In this document: piece by piece, positions 24,954 through 37,038 of the stretch
How the letters are laid out: the number at the start of each line of letters is the position of its first letter
Position numbering within the stretch: position 1 is the first letter of the stretch
Assembly: GCF_937616625.2 (NCBI RefSeq)
Contig: NC_065570.1
Coordinates: 51,265,665 to 51,329,664 of the forward strand
Source: Mercurialis annua
Lineage: Eukaryota > Streptophyta > Magnoliopsida > Malpighiales > Euphorbiaceae
Direction of reading: 5' to 3'
Length of the DNA: 64,000 nt
The notes under the pieces: generated by a model
What the model was told of the DNA's origin: nothing
Seen by the model: only the letters and a program-made list of their open reading frames with translations
Database searches by the model: none
Made by a program: the position numbers and the translations under genes

Positions 24954-26099
24954 GGGAAAAGGGGCAAATATACCCCTATCGTTTAGGGTATGGAGCAAGT
25001 ATGCCCTCTTTGAATTTCAGATCTCAATTAAACCCCTAACGTTTCAAAAACAGACCATATAAGCCCCTGCTTTTAACAACGTTAACGAAATGTTAGTTTC
25101 CGCCTACGTGGAATGTCCATGTATATTCCACGTGTTCAAAAGGGGAAAAATATGCCCTTATGGTTTAAGACGGGAGCAAATAGGCCCCTATGGTTTAAGG
25201 TGGGAGCAAATAGCCCCTTTATGAATTTTTAATCTCGATTAAGCCCCTAAAGTTTCAAATAAAATTTTTAATCATTTAATATCTCAGATAAAATTTTCCA
25301 CGTGTCTTATTCATTTTTAAGTTTAAAAAATATTTTATTTTAAAAAAAAATTAGGAATCTTTCAAACTTTTTTCATATAGGGGGCTTCAGACTAATGGTA
25401 ACATATATTTTTATTTTTATTAAAAACAATATGTTTGGACCTAGCTGAATTCGAACAAACATATATATGTTGTATTTGTTAGTTCGAAGCGACGAACATA
25501 GATATAACGTTGTAAAATGATGTGACAGGGATAAAAAGACGTGGTAAATACGGTGGACAACCAACAAAAAGAAGGAGAAAAGTCGAAGAGAAAAGATATA
25601 ATATAAAAAAAGTTTGAAAAGATTCCTAAAATTTTATTTAAAATATAAACTGTTTTGAATTTAAAAATGAGTAGGACACGTGAAATTTTTTATCTGAGAT
25701 ATTAAATGATGTGGACATTTCACGTAGGCATGAAGTAACAGCATAGAGCGTTTTGTTAACAATGTTAGACAAAAGGGTTTGGATGTGCTGATTTTGAAAT
25801 TTCAGGGGCTTAATTGAGATCAAAAATTCATAAAGGGCCTATTTGCTCTCGCCCTAAACCATAAGGGCATATTTGCTCCCGCCTTAAACCATAAGGGCAT
25901 ATTTGCTCCCTTTTGGCCACGTGGAATATGACATAGACATTCCACGTAGGCGTAAACTAACGTTTTGTTAACACTGTTAAACGGAGGGGCTTGTATGGTC
26001 TGCTTTTAAAACATTAGGGGCTTAATTGAGATTCGAAATTCAAAAAGGGTCTACTTGCTCCATACCCTAAACGATAGGGGTATATTTGCCCCTTTTCCC
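24954..26099. mobile_element. Mutator-like non-autonomous element with nested long inverted repeats
   Basis: The 1,146-bp element starts GGGAAAAGGGGCAAATATAC and ends with the inverse ending TTTGCCCCTTTTCCC. It is flanked by exact 9-bp duplications TTTTACCTT (24945–24953 and 26100–26108). Nine-base duplications with long terminal inverted repeats indicate the Mutator (MULE) superfamily. Left and right arms remain complementary for about 190 bp (for example ACGTGGAATGTCCATG… against the arm near 25918–25950). An inner pair of arms (GGCATATTTGCTCCC type, about 25140–25320 and 25670–25915) and a third core pair (25350–25375 and 25605–25628) make the whole element close to one long palindrome. 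No transposase frame is present. Confidence 0.85.
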
Positions 26100-26241
26100 T
26101 TTTACCTTAAGAAATAGACATTTGAACATTCAAAATCAGGAAGGAAACAAAAACGTTTCGAGACATTTTTTTTAATTTTATATTCTGTGTTCATAGTGAT
26201 ACAGTAGGTAACCAAAAAGCCAGTAGCTCTGTTTACTTGCA

Positions 26242-29200
26242 ATGTCCGGCCGTGATGGTGGCGGAGGCGGCGGCGTCAGAGAGCAGGGTTCAGCATCTCC
26301 GGCGTATAAACCATCAAAATTCGCAGTTTATCAAAACCCAGCTTTGTCAGCTGCACTAACCGCTAATAGCCTCCAGCCCTCAAATTCAACCTTTGTCTTT
26401 ATCCTCTCTCTCACTTCCGCCTCTGCTTTAGCTTTTCTCTCTATCATCTCCAGGTAAATTGATTAGTATTATTTAACAATGTTGGTCTTAGTTATTCTTG
26501 TAATTAATGTTCAGGGTTTAAGAGGGTTTTAGCATTCAAAAAAAAAAATTGTTTAACTGCTGATATATTTGAGAACATTAGGTTTAAGAATTAGGAATTG
26601 AAGTGAAACTCTAAACTTTAGCAGTATTTCACTGCTATGTATGTCTAGATTGGTTTTATATGCTTAGGGTATTTTTCTTTAATGGGTTTAAGAGGGTTTT
26701 AGCATCTATGTTTTTTGGGTAATGTTTTTCAGTTCAAATCTAATCTACTGAGACTTTCATTTGGTTTGAAATAATTGAAGGGAAAATGGACTGACTGAAA
26801 CAGTGGGATTCATGAATTTACCACAAGAAGCAGCAAGTAAGTTGTGACTTACAGGGATTTTCTATCACTCTGAAATTACTATTTTTGTCATTGTACAAGT
26901 GTTTCTTATTCGATATTCAGCTAACTTTTATTATATTATGGCAGATATATTTTCCAAGGCAGTGCAAATTTTTGTAGGGTTAGTTTTTGTTGGATCTTTA
27001 ATTGCCCTCTTCAAAGCCATCTCTTTGCATAGAGGAAAAGATGCAGCTGGTGTTCCAATGAAGTCCCTCTCTAAAGAAACCAAGGATAAATCACCTTTAA
27101 CAACCCATCAAATGGGACTTTTAGGAATGAAACCAAAAATTGAACCAGTTGTAACTGAATCTCCAAAGAAACCTCCCAAATCCAAACCTGTAATGTCTTC
27201 TTCCGATATCCTTGTTCCAATTCATCAATCAATTGCCAGCTCCAATAGAAAGTCCCGAGTTGGGTCCGATAAATCAATTTCTGGCACCGGAAATAAGATG
27301 ACCTCTTTCAACACTCCGTCCAAATCACAGAGTTCTCCATCTTCTTTATACCTTGTTCCTGGGGTAAGTTCACCTTTAACTTCTGCTCATTCCTCTCCTG
27401 GTTCAGCAATCTCAACTCCTTGGTCCAGTAAACGAGCCTCCTCTACTAAAGAGATACAAACAGAAGCGCAGCTTGAGCAGTTCTTAGCAGATGTGGATGA
27501 GAAAATTACTGAATCAGCTGGGAGACTTGCAACACCACCCTCCTCCATTAGGAATTTTGGCGTAGCTAGTCCTAATACTATGGTAAGTCCAGCTAATACA
27601 TCTGGAAATACAAGGAGCACGCCATTGAGGCCTGTGAGGATGTCTCCAGGCTCCCAAAAATTTACCACTCCACCTAAGAAAGGAGATGGCGAACTTCCTC
27701 TGTCAATGTCTATGGAAGAGGCTATTGAAACTTTTAAGCATTTGGGTATCTATCCTCAAATTGAGCAATGGCGTGACCACCTCAGGCAATGGTTTTCAAC
27801 AGTTCTGCTCAAACCTCTTCTTAACAAGATTGAAACCAGCCACATTCAGGTCTGTCATCACGGTCATACATCTATCATTTAACTATTTTAATTACTCTAA
27901 GATTGAATGAAAAAAAATCAACCGTTTTAAGTTATGGTCGAAATCTACTTGCAGTTCTCAGTTTCTCTATGTTTATTTTCTTAATTGTTGTTATATTTAG
28001 GTAATGCATACAGCCGCTAAGCTTGGTATCTCAGTAGCAATTAGTCAAGTTGGAAGTGATTCACCAGCGAGTGGAACTCCGGCTACTATATCTTCAATGG
28101 ATAGGAAGGAATGGCAACCGGCTTTTTCACTTGATGAAGATGGCCTTCTCTATCAATTACGTGCTACTCTTATGCAAACTCTCGATGCTTCTAAGCGTAA
28201 GTTACTCCAAAATTACCTTTTCTTTCATTTTTTTTGTAAACTAGGTTAATTGTGTGGCTTATTGACAAGAATGGACTCATCTTATCTCATGTAGCTAAGC
28301 TACCTATGGCCACACTGCAACAATCTCCGCAGCAAAATCCGATGATTCCTATAATGCAGGAGTGTGTGGATGCCATCAATGAACACCAAAGGCTTCATGC
28401 CTTGATGAAAGGGGAATGGTCTAGAGGTTTGTTACCACATAGCAATGTTCCAGAGGACTATATGGTACAAAGGATACAAGGTATTAAGAAAATTAAAAAA
28501 ATTCACTTTACAGCATGCTGATGCTTATTACCTGCTCCTCTGTTTTCTTTTGGTTGTTGTTTTAAGGTAAATTGCTAATATTAAGAAAGTTCTTTCTTTG
28601 TCTTAAATTACAAATGTTAAGACTAATATAACCCTATTATTAAGCTCATATGTAAAAAAAAGTAACTTTGTAAATTGAATTACCTATTTAATGAAGTGAT
28701 TTAATAATAAAGGCAAATTTGGAATATAATTATAGAAGTCATCTAGAAATCCTAAAGTGTCTTCTATTTATAGACAAATTCATTTGCTTAAATGGGAAAC
28801 TAAATGAAATCGGAGGGAGTGTCTCTTTTCATTTCCATTTTTCTTCTGAAATGTATATATATTTGATTTCAGCCATTAATCCATTCAACTTATACTTAAA
28901 GTCTTATGGTATCTGCTTGTGAAATCTTAATAGAACTTGCTGAAGGAACCTGCTTGAAGAATTATGAGTATATGGGAGGTGGAGAGGTCTATGCCAAGAA
29001 GAAGAAGATGTGGAATCTTGAGCTTCCGACAGATTCTCACTTACTGTTATACTTATTTTGTGCTTTTCTTGAGCACCCTAAGTGGATGCTTCATGTAGAT
29101 CCTGCATCTTATGCTGAAGAGCAGTCTAGTAAAAACCCTTTATTCTTGGGGGTTTTGCCTCCAAAAGAAAGGTTCCCTGAGAAATACATTTCCGTCATAT

Positions 29201-30001
29201 CTGGTATTCCTCCTTCAACTCTTCACCCAGGAGCTTGTGTGCTGGTTGTAGGAAGGCAAAGCCCTCCGCTCTTTGCGTTGTACTGGGATAAGAAACTCCA
29301 GTTCTCTCTTCAGGTCAGTAATAGGGTAATCTGGTTATTATCGAGTGATTTAAGGGCATGCAAAATCCGAACGAAACTGAAATGAACCAACATATTCGGT
29401 TCGGTTCAGTTTGACAATATAAAGAAATTATTTTTTCAATTTAATTCGGGTTTGAATGTAAGAAAAAGTTCAGTTGAGCTTCAGTACAAACCGAACCAAA
29501 CTGAAAAAATCAACCAAACCGATTGGTTCGGTTGGAAAAATTTATATCTTTGTATATTCAATTCGGTTTCAAAGTTGGTTTGGATTAATTGCACTCCCCT
29601 GGAGTGACTGATGGTAATGTAAATGACATTGAAGTGGATAGAGGTTTTAACAAGGGAGAATTTACTGAATATTGTTTTTAATTGTAAATTAGTGTAAACA
29701 ATTTATGTCATGAAATCAAAATGCTTCTGCATTGGATTTATAATTTCATCTTGATTATGTCAGTGAGTGGAGCAGAGTGATAAATAATAATCTCGGATAC
29801 CTCAGTCTCGGTGACCTATGGATGCTCTCATGTTCTTCAGCGTTTATTTTTATTTTTCAGGGAAGAACAGCATTATGGGATACCGTCTTGCTTTTGTGCC
29901 ACAGGATCAAGGTAGGATACGGAAGCATAGTTCGAGGTATGCATCTTGGTTCGTCAGCCTTAAATATCCTCCCACTTCTCGAGTCAGAAACTGAGGAGTG
30001 A
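26242..30001 (+). CDS. TMEM209-like / cytochrome-b561 N-terminal-domain membrane protein
   Basis: Seven exons join in phase: 26242–26453, 26781–26836, 26945–27849, 28001–28196, 28295–28480, 28934–29313, 29861–30001. They encode about 691 residues, like the Arabidopsis homologue At1g07970. The N-terminus is Gly-rich, then SKFAVYQNPALSAALT, a signature of this family. Two hydrophobic segments lie at about residues 48–69 and 92–113 (FVGLVFVGSLIALFKAI). A long Ser/Thr/Pro-rich region with many SP sites (exon 3) follows. The conserved C-terminal domain includes MQECVDAINEHQRL, ELAEGTCLKNYEY and HPGACVLVVGRQSPPLFALYW. Human TMEM209 is a nuclear-envelope protein that associates with the nuclear pore. 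The plant role is not established, and no haem-binding cytochrome activity should be assumed from the domain name. Start ATG 26242; stop TGA 29999–30001. Confidence 0.9.
29353..29600. mobile_element. Small AGGG…CCCT element in an intron of the TMEM209-like gene
   Basis: Inside intron 6 (29314–29860), AGGGCATGCAAAATCC at the left end mirrors TTGCACTCCCCT at the right end. The interior is full of TTCGGTTCGGTT and its complement. The flanks CGAGTGATTTA and GGAGTGACTGA could be a decayed duplication (8 of 11 bases). It is probably a shorter, older relative of the element at 51722–52239. Confidence 0.55.
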
Positions 30002-30703
30002 CTGTTTATCAAAACTTGCTGCATCGTGGATATCGGCTCTCATCTCAATGTACCAAACAACTCGCTGCACCGGAAATCTTGCTGGAGGGCTGCTAAATGA
30101 TTTTGGCAGTGAATTTTCTCACTGGTTCAACCTATGCACTAGTGATGTGGTAGCAGTCATCGGAGTTTTAGGAGATGGGTGTGATCGGCGCCAAAGAATT
30201 AAGCAAAATTCTTGCAAATTGTACTAATTTACAACTTTTTGACTTTGATTTTCAACCACCTTAGTTGTTTTGAAGGTGGCAAAAGTAGAACAAAAAATAA
30301 CATTTTTGTAGATTATGGAAGCTAATGTTGTTATCCTAAATTAATCTTAATCTGATTTTAAGGTATTTTATATGAAACTAATTGCCATAAGATTTCAACA
30401 CTTTATATAAGAATATGTGGGTATTATAAGAGTTTAACTTGTCTATAAATAATTACCCTCTTCGTTATTCCTAATTACATTCCCTATCTAAGACCTAAAA
30501 CTAAACAGAAAAAAATGAAGCTAAAACCTCAGCGTCTACCAGTTCAATGAATGATTTCATTCCTCCAAACCTGCTTTCTCACGGCGGCGCGTGTCTTTCA
30601 AACACTCTGATTTTTATCAACTTTTCAAAAACTCAGTTTCTTCATCACCAATAACATTTGCATTATACCGGAAGTTTTCCAAGCTCTCTCGTTCTTCTTA
30701 ACT
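30002..30703. other. 3' UTR of the TMEM209-like gene and GTF2H2 promoter region
   Basis: A 3' UTR of roughly 250–300 bases probably follows the stop at 30001. The region from about 30450 to 30700 should hold the GTF2H2 promoter and transcription start. No coding region is seen. Confidence 0.45.
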
Positions 30704-30736
30704 ATGAGCAAAACCCTAATTGCACAATTCGTTTAA
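30704..30736 (+). promoter_or_regulatory. Telo-box and 10-codon uORF in the GTF2H2 leader
   Basis: A telo-box (AAACCCTAA, 30711–30719), common near transcription starts of plant growth and translation genes, lies within a small uORF. The uORF runs from ATG 30704 to TAA 30736 and encodes MSKTLIAQFV. The main start codon follows 48 bases after its stop. Whether the uORF is transcribed depends on the unmapped start site. Confidence 0.5.
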
Positions 30737-30784
30737 TTATTCAACTTTTCAGTGCATTACAGAGGTAACCTAAGTGTTAAAAGT

Positions 30785-33489
30785 ATGAGTAAAAGCGAAA
30801 AAAGAAAATTAAACGGAGAAGCAGAAGACGGCGACGAGGATGATGAAGATATAGAGGGAGATGGCGGCGGTGCTTGGGAGAGAGCTTACACTGATGAGAG
30901 ATCATGGGAAGCTTTACAAGAAGACGAATCGGGTCTTCTTCGCCCTATTGATAATAAAGCTATTCATCATGCTCAGTATCGCCGTCGCCTTCGTACGCTT
31001 TCTACCTCTGCTCGTATCCAGAAAGGCCTCATTCGATTTCTCTACATTGTTGTTGATCTCTCTAGGGTAATTTTCGCATTCCTGAGCTCTCTAATGTTTG
31101 TATTATGTAAAGTATATAGTATGATTATAGATATACTGAATTGGAGAATGCTGTAATTGATAATGCTGAATAGAAAAATGCTGAAAATGTAATTGATTAA
31201 ACGGAAAAATGAGATTTTTTTTGTTTGTTAGAATATAGTATTATTAATATAGTGTTAGAGAATTTTTGAAGTCATTTGAAATAAAATGTTAGAAACGTAG
31301 GACCGAGAAGTTTATGTTATGTAATTATGTATTGTTTCCTAGGTAGCATGGACACGGGAAAAAGGGACACTTGGACAGGGACACGGCGAAACAATGTTAT
31401 TTTAAAGTCTTCTATGTAAAAAATTTAAGTTTTGTGTCCGAAACACTAAGTGTTTGAAACGTTTCCAAAACAGCTAACATTGGTTGAATGAAGTGTAAGT
31501 GTCCGTGCTACCTAGATTATTTCTTCATTTCTATCTTTGTTAATGTCAATGTGTGTAGGCAGCTGGAGAGATGGAAATTATGTAACATGAAAAATAGAAA
31601 TGCTGAGATGAATAGTGCTGAAACAGAAAATGTTGAAACAGGAAACGACTAATTTGAAAATTGGGATTGTAACTTTTTTTAGAATAAGTTTTATTTAATT
31701 ATATATATAGAGAGAGAGAGTTTGGGAGTTTCCGGAGTATTTTTAGAAACGGAAATAAAATGCTGAATGTAAGATTTGAGAAGTTTTCTGACAACATATT
31801 ATGTAACTGTGCAGCATTTCTTCGTTTCTATCTTAGTTAATGTTAATGTATGTAGGCAGCTGGAGAGATGGATCTTAAACCAAGCAGAATGGTTGTGATC
31901 GCAAGGCTTGTTGAAGCTTTTATAAGAGAGTTTTTTGATCAGAATCCACTTAGTCAAATTGGTTTAGTGACTATCAAAGATGGGGTTGCCCATTCCTTAA
32001 CTGACCTTGGTGGTAGTCCGGAGACTCATATTAAGGCTTTGACGGGCAAATTGGAATGTTCAGGTGATTCCTCGTTACAAAATGCACTAGACCTTGTCCG
32101 TGGATATCTTGACGAGATACCATCATATGGTCATCGCGAAGTTCTGATTTTGTATTCTGCTCTCAGTACCTGTGATCCAGGAGATATTATGGATACCATT
32201 CAGAAATGTAAGAAATCAAAAATAAGGTGCTCCGTCATTGGGCTTTCTGCTGAAATGTTTATATGCAAACATCTCTGTCAAGAAACTGGTGGGCTGTACT
32301 TTGTGTCAATGGATGAGGTGAGTTCTTGTCTACCTTTCGGATCCCATGAAATTTAACGAATTTTAATAATGATATGAGATATCTAGCCGTTGCAATTGCT
32401 AGACTCGTTTAAAGGATGTCTTTTAAATGTATATTGCCATAATATAAGAATATGATTTCCTTGTATGACTTTAACTATTAATGCTGGTCAGCTTTCTTGT
32501 TACATGGTCCTCCAGTAAGGGCGTGACGTAGTTGATGTTATTCTCTTATTCAGACTCACCTTAAAGAGCTACTGCTAGAGCATGCGCCACCGCCACCAGC
32601 AATAGCGGAATTTGCAACTGCCAACTTGATTAAGATGGGTTTCCCACAAAGGACAGCGGAAGGTTCTATTTCGATATGTTCTTGTCATAAAGAAGCTAAA
32701 GTTGGCGAGGGATATATATGCCCTAGATGCAAGGCACGTATATGTGACCTCCCTACTGAATGCCGTATTTGTGGGTTGACACTTGTTTCTTCTCCACATT
32801 TGGCGAGGTCATATCATCATCTCTTTCCCATTACCCCATTTGATGAGGTCCCTGCGCGTCGAAGTGAACTACAGCAGAAACCGCAGAAAACTTGTTTTGG
32901 CTGCCAACAGAGCCTCCTAGATCCTGGTAAGATTGATACTTCTATGCATTTATAGTAGATACGCCCACATAGATTGTTTTATTTTATTTTTTCAAAACAT
33001 AAAGAATAGTTCTGAATATTATGTGATTGAACACGTTTAGATTTGAATGCATAACATGACAATGATATAGATTATGTTGCACAGAAACACCAAAATGAGA
33101 AATGTCATACTGAATACTGGGCAAATGATATTTTTTTACACAAACATATTGTGAATACAAAGTGCCAAAGTTTCAAAAATGTTTTCGGAACAAATATATG
33201 AAATGCCAAAATGTACGATTCAAAAAATTTCCGTGCAACATAGATATAATTTTATATTCTTGTGTGAACCGTTCCTATCACTCTTAAATCTATAGTTTTC
33301 TCCTTCCACTTCTTGAAAATTATTTTCCTCACTTTTGGTTACAATTTTAATGATTTCGTTGCAGGAAACAAACCTGGCCTTTCTGTTACTTGCCCAAAAT
33401 GCAAGCAGTACTTCTGTCTTGACTGTGACATTTACATTCATGAAAGCTTGCATAATTGTCCTGGCTGTGAGAGTTTCAGGCATTCATAG
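30785..33489 (+). CDS. GTF2H2: General transcription factor IIH subunit 2 (TFIIH p44/SSL1)
   Basis: Core TFIIH subunit (human p44, yeast Ssl1) that binds and stimulates the XPD helicase in RNA polymerase II transcription and nucleotide excision repair, in the nucleus. Four exons: 30785–31066, 31856–32317, 32554–32926, 33365–33489, giving 413 residues (Arabidopsis homologue about 421). An acidic N-terminus is followed by RSWEALQEDESGLL, the Ssl1-like von Willebrand A domain (about residues 85–270; VVDLSRAAGEMDL, GGLYFVSMDE), and C-terminal cysteine clusters: CSC/CPRCKARICDLP/CRICGL and a C4C4 RING-like end (CFGC…CPKCKQYFCLDCD…CPGCESF). The first ATG in the open frame is 30785 (MSKSEK). Stop TAG 33487–33489. 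Intron 1 (31067–31855) carries a duplicated decoy acceptor and a small transposon. Confidence 0.96.
31342..31515. mobile_element. Small TIR element in GTF2H2 intron 1
   Basis: GGTAGCATGGACACGG at the left and its near-inverse GTGTCCGTGCTACC at the right bound about 170 bp without an open frame. Terminal inverted repeats this close mark a MITE-like insertion. CTAG is shared at both edges, but a full target-site duplication could not be fixed, so the superfamily is left open. Confidence 0.6.
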
Positions 33490-33724
33490 ACAGTCACCTC
33501 CGATAAAGAAAAGACGAAACTGCTGCCACTGATTTATATTTATTCTTTTCCTGTCGCTACAAGTTGCGAGCAGGTTCAGGCGTTCATGTGGACAGTATAG
33601 CGTATTATAAAATGGATTGCAATTTTGAGTTGTGCGATCTAATTCGGACAAGTAGATGAGTCTTCAATAGGCTTTTTTAATTTAATTTGATGATCTTTCA
33701 CCATTTTGTTTTTCTCACATATAG

Positions 33725-33944
33725 GAGAAATTTTTAGATAGACTCAGTCCACCACGTCATCCGTAGACTAACTCTATCACATAATGACACGTCATTAAAA
33801 TGATGGCAATCTTGTAATATTACTATTCAAAAGTGTAAATAAGTAATAAACGAATTTACAAGATTGTCATCATTTTAATGACGTGTCATTATATGATAGG
33901 CTTCACGGATGATGTGGTGGACTGAGTTTATCTAAGAAGCTCTC
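33725..33944. mobile_element. 220-bp Mutator-like MITE downstream of GTF2H2
   Basis: Left arm (GAGAAATTTTTAGATAGACT…, 33725–33812) and right arm (…GTGGTGGACTGAGTTTATCT, to 33944) are inverted copies over about 85 bp each. Both contain AATGACACGTCATT-like text. Exact 9-bp duplications CACATATAG flank it at 33716–33724 and 33945–33953. It is nearly all arms, so it can fold into a single hairpin. No coding capacity. Confidence 0.85.
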
Positions 33945-33953
33945 CACATATAG

Positions 33954-35870
33954 ATGTGCAATATATGGTAAGGATGGAGCTTCTGAATGTACGTTCCTTT
34001 TCAATTGAACTTTGAAGTATTAGCCTTTCAAGAAAAGGCTGAAAAATGGAACATGCACGACTATCAAGCTTACTATAAACATAAACATTGAAGAGTATAA
34101 GTTGGGCACCAGTCTCTGTACTCGTGTAGTTTTTATATTGAATTACTACATTTTTATCTGTTAATAAACTTAATATTAAATTCCTACACTTGTAGTTATG
34201 ATTATATAGACACTAAACTTCTTGTCATTTGTAATTTTATCTCTCTATTATGAAAATAAGTATATTTAATGAACGGTTATTGCGACTAAAATAAATTTTA
34301 ATACATTTTCACTTTAGTCCCTGTTTCTCTTTTTGTAGATATTAAGTTCTTAAATTATGTAATTGAATTTGAAAATTTCAAGGCTAATTTTCATTCAACA
34401 TATATTACTTTTTTTCTTTCCATCAACTATAGAATTACAATTAATTAATGGGTGCTTAAGGATAATCTATATCTATCTATATATCATATAATTGGGAGGA
34501 TCAACGGGTAAATGGTGCATTATGGCGAGTTCCTAACTCAATTAAACTACTTAAGTTATTTTAATATTTTTTATATTTGTAGCAATTTATGTTTAACAGG
34601 TTGTGTTTGGATAAAACTTAAATTCCATTAGTATAACTTTAATAAAACAAGAGTGTAAGTTGTAAAAGATTATAAATTACAAAGTAAATAACCCAACGGT
34701 AAGTACAATGTGAAAATAAACAACCAAGGAGAAATTTCGTTTCTATATACATAATACATGTCTTATGATTAATTTTAAAAGAGATCACATAAAAAGTGTT
34801 GAATTTATTTGCTTCACAAGATTGAAATTTAATATGATTAGATTTGGATTTAAAAGCGAGTGATCTTACTTTGCCAATTTTTACACATTTAACTATAGTA
34901 AATCAAACCTCTTTGAAAAGAATTAAAATATTGACATTGTATTATAAAATTTAATTATTTAGAAAAATGAGAAAAAAATAAATTTGAATGAGTTTAAGTA
35001 AGAATAAGTAATGTAGTTTTATCCAAATTATAATTGTCATTATGAAGAAGAAAAAATTGTCAAATGAAATAATATTTAAATTTATATTTTATACGTAAAT
35101 TTGTCTTTGTAAGACAAATTTAGCCTGAACCCATTATAAATTAAAATAAATATATTTACTTATATAATCAAGAGGACTAAATACTAAATTAGCCAATTTT
35201 AAAATATCATAATATATTTTAATTCTTATCAAACATAACGCATATATTCACTTATAAAATTCAAAATTAATTCTTGATAATTTTCTTTTTCAACAAAAAA
35301 ACTATCAATAATGTAAAATAAAAAAATTTAAACTGTAATTTATTTACTAATTTATCATACTATTTAGATGTATTTAAAGTAAATGTATTCTTTTTGTATG
35401 ATCGAGAATAACCAACTGATAAAAAAATAAAAATTATGATTGATATGTTAAAGCATGATTAATGTGAAAAATATGCATTTAAATTTTATCCAAAAGTTTT
35501 TGTAGAAGCCTGAGTATACGTAAACTCATTCAAAATAAAATACAAGAAATAAATTAATGTTTTTAATATTATTTTTTAATAAAATCATGTCTTAAATTAT
35601 ATAGTAATTTAATTTCACACAATTGCGGAGATTTACGACTAGTTCTTCATAAAACTCAGAAAAAGGATTCAGTACCGCTCGTCCAAATCAGGGAGAAGTA
35701 ATACGTCATTTTACACCCAACGAATTACATTCCATATTGCAATGAGAGTCTAGAGGAGTGAAATTCAGAGTTTCACACTTGGAGTTACCAGACACAATAC
35801 TACGCTGGCTGCTTTGCAAAACGAGAGCTATATAAGTCCAATTTTCCCTCAAAAAGCAGGGATGTGAATT
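33954..35870. other. AT-rich intergenic DNA
   Basis: Nothing coding or structured could be supported in these 1.9 kb. The composition is extremely AT-rich with simple A and T runs. Confidence 0.5.
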
Positions 35871-35871
35871 A

Positions 35872-36150
35872 TCAACACCAAAACTTGGCGCCTACCAGAT
35901 ATTGACCGAACACTGCAACGGTAAGAGAAATAATGCAAAGATGAACAAGGAAAGTGCTGTACTTTGCAGCCAAGATCCTATAAACCCTTTTAACTAAAAT
36001 CATTTTTACATGCAATGAGCAATTTGCATGAGAAGAACCAGGAGGAACCAATACAGGGTATGGATTTTCCTTTGCCCCAACATCTTGAAAAGTGAATCTG
36101 TCAATACAAAGCAAGAGTCGTCCACAACACTTTGGATCATTCATATCCAT
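35872..36150 (-). other. Unrecognised ORF downstream of SIZ1
   Basis: A minus-strand open frame of about 92 codons from ATG near 36150 (MDMNDPKCCGRLLLCIDRF…) contains a basic middle and a hydrophobic stretch near its end (LVHLCIISLTVAVFGQYLVG). I recognise no family. It lies about 0.9 kb beyond the SIZ1 stop on the same strand, so it could be a small gene, a distal exon or chance. Low confidence. Confidence 0.15.
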
Positions 36151-37038
36151 AACCACCTTAATTCAACTCAACTCTGGCAAATAAAAAACACCAGAGCTTA
36201 AATTTCTTAAGATTCATAAAAATAAACTCCCGCATATGACAGATCTAACCATCACTTGTTTGTTTAACTGCTTCTCTGCCAACAGAAAATGAAAGTGAGA
36301 AAAAAGGGCAGAGGAAGGAGTTTTTAAGTTTCATACCGATCATCCCACCAGCACCAGGCAATAGAAGCATACTTATAGCTTGTCAATGTCATCTTTTGCA
36401 ACTAAATTTTGATGGTGATATAGACCATCAAATAACTGCCACCAGCATTCCAATGATTTCTACAACAAATGTTAGTTACACAACAATTTTAGTCCCATCA
36501 GAGGACCAAAGTAGCAGAGTTGTCCATCTAAAAAATTCTTATTCTTTTTATAATATAACTGAATCTGAAGAACATGTACAAGCTATTTGCTCTCAGCATT
36601 AAACAGAGACCAAAAAAGATCGATACTACTGTCACTAACTCGGGCTTCCCCGCTAAATCCAAAGGTTTGGACCAAACTGTTGGACTAATTCAGATTTCAG
36701 ATTCAAATGTCTATCTACTGTACAATTTACTAGCACTGGACATCACGATCATTTGTGTTTGAATGCTTGTAATAACCCTGATAGACAAAGAACATTAGAA
36801 ACCAAGGTTATCCCGCACAAAATTGAAAAAGGGGCATATGTAAGGCCTACACCTCACAGATGGCAGAAAATATCTTCGGGTGCTAAGACTACTATAAAAT
36901 GCCTCAAGCCTCATCCAAACCATCAAATTCCCAGGGATAATGCTGATTTCCTTCATAACACAAACCTGGGAAATGTTCGTCCCCCAAAAAATATCAAAAT
37001 AAACCAACAATAATCTCAGAAAACAAGGCTTCACTTTT
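36151..37038 (-). other. Probable SIZ1 3' UTR and downstream flank
   Basis: No coding region is supported between the SIZ1 stop and 36151. The first few hundred bases on the minus strand are expected to be 3' UTR. The end cannot be placed without transcripts. Confidence 0.4.

Noticed and set aside
33493..33532. GTF2H2 reading past 33489 in another frame
   Set aside because: The spliced frame from exon 3 ends at TAG 33487–33489 with the conserved CPGCESFRHS end. The longer open frame is out of phase.
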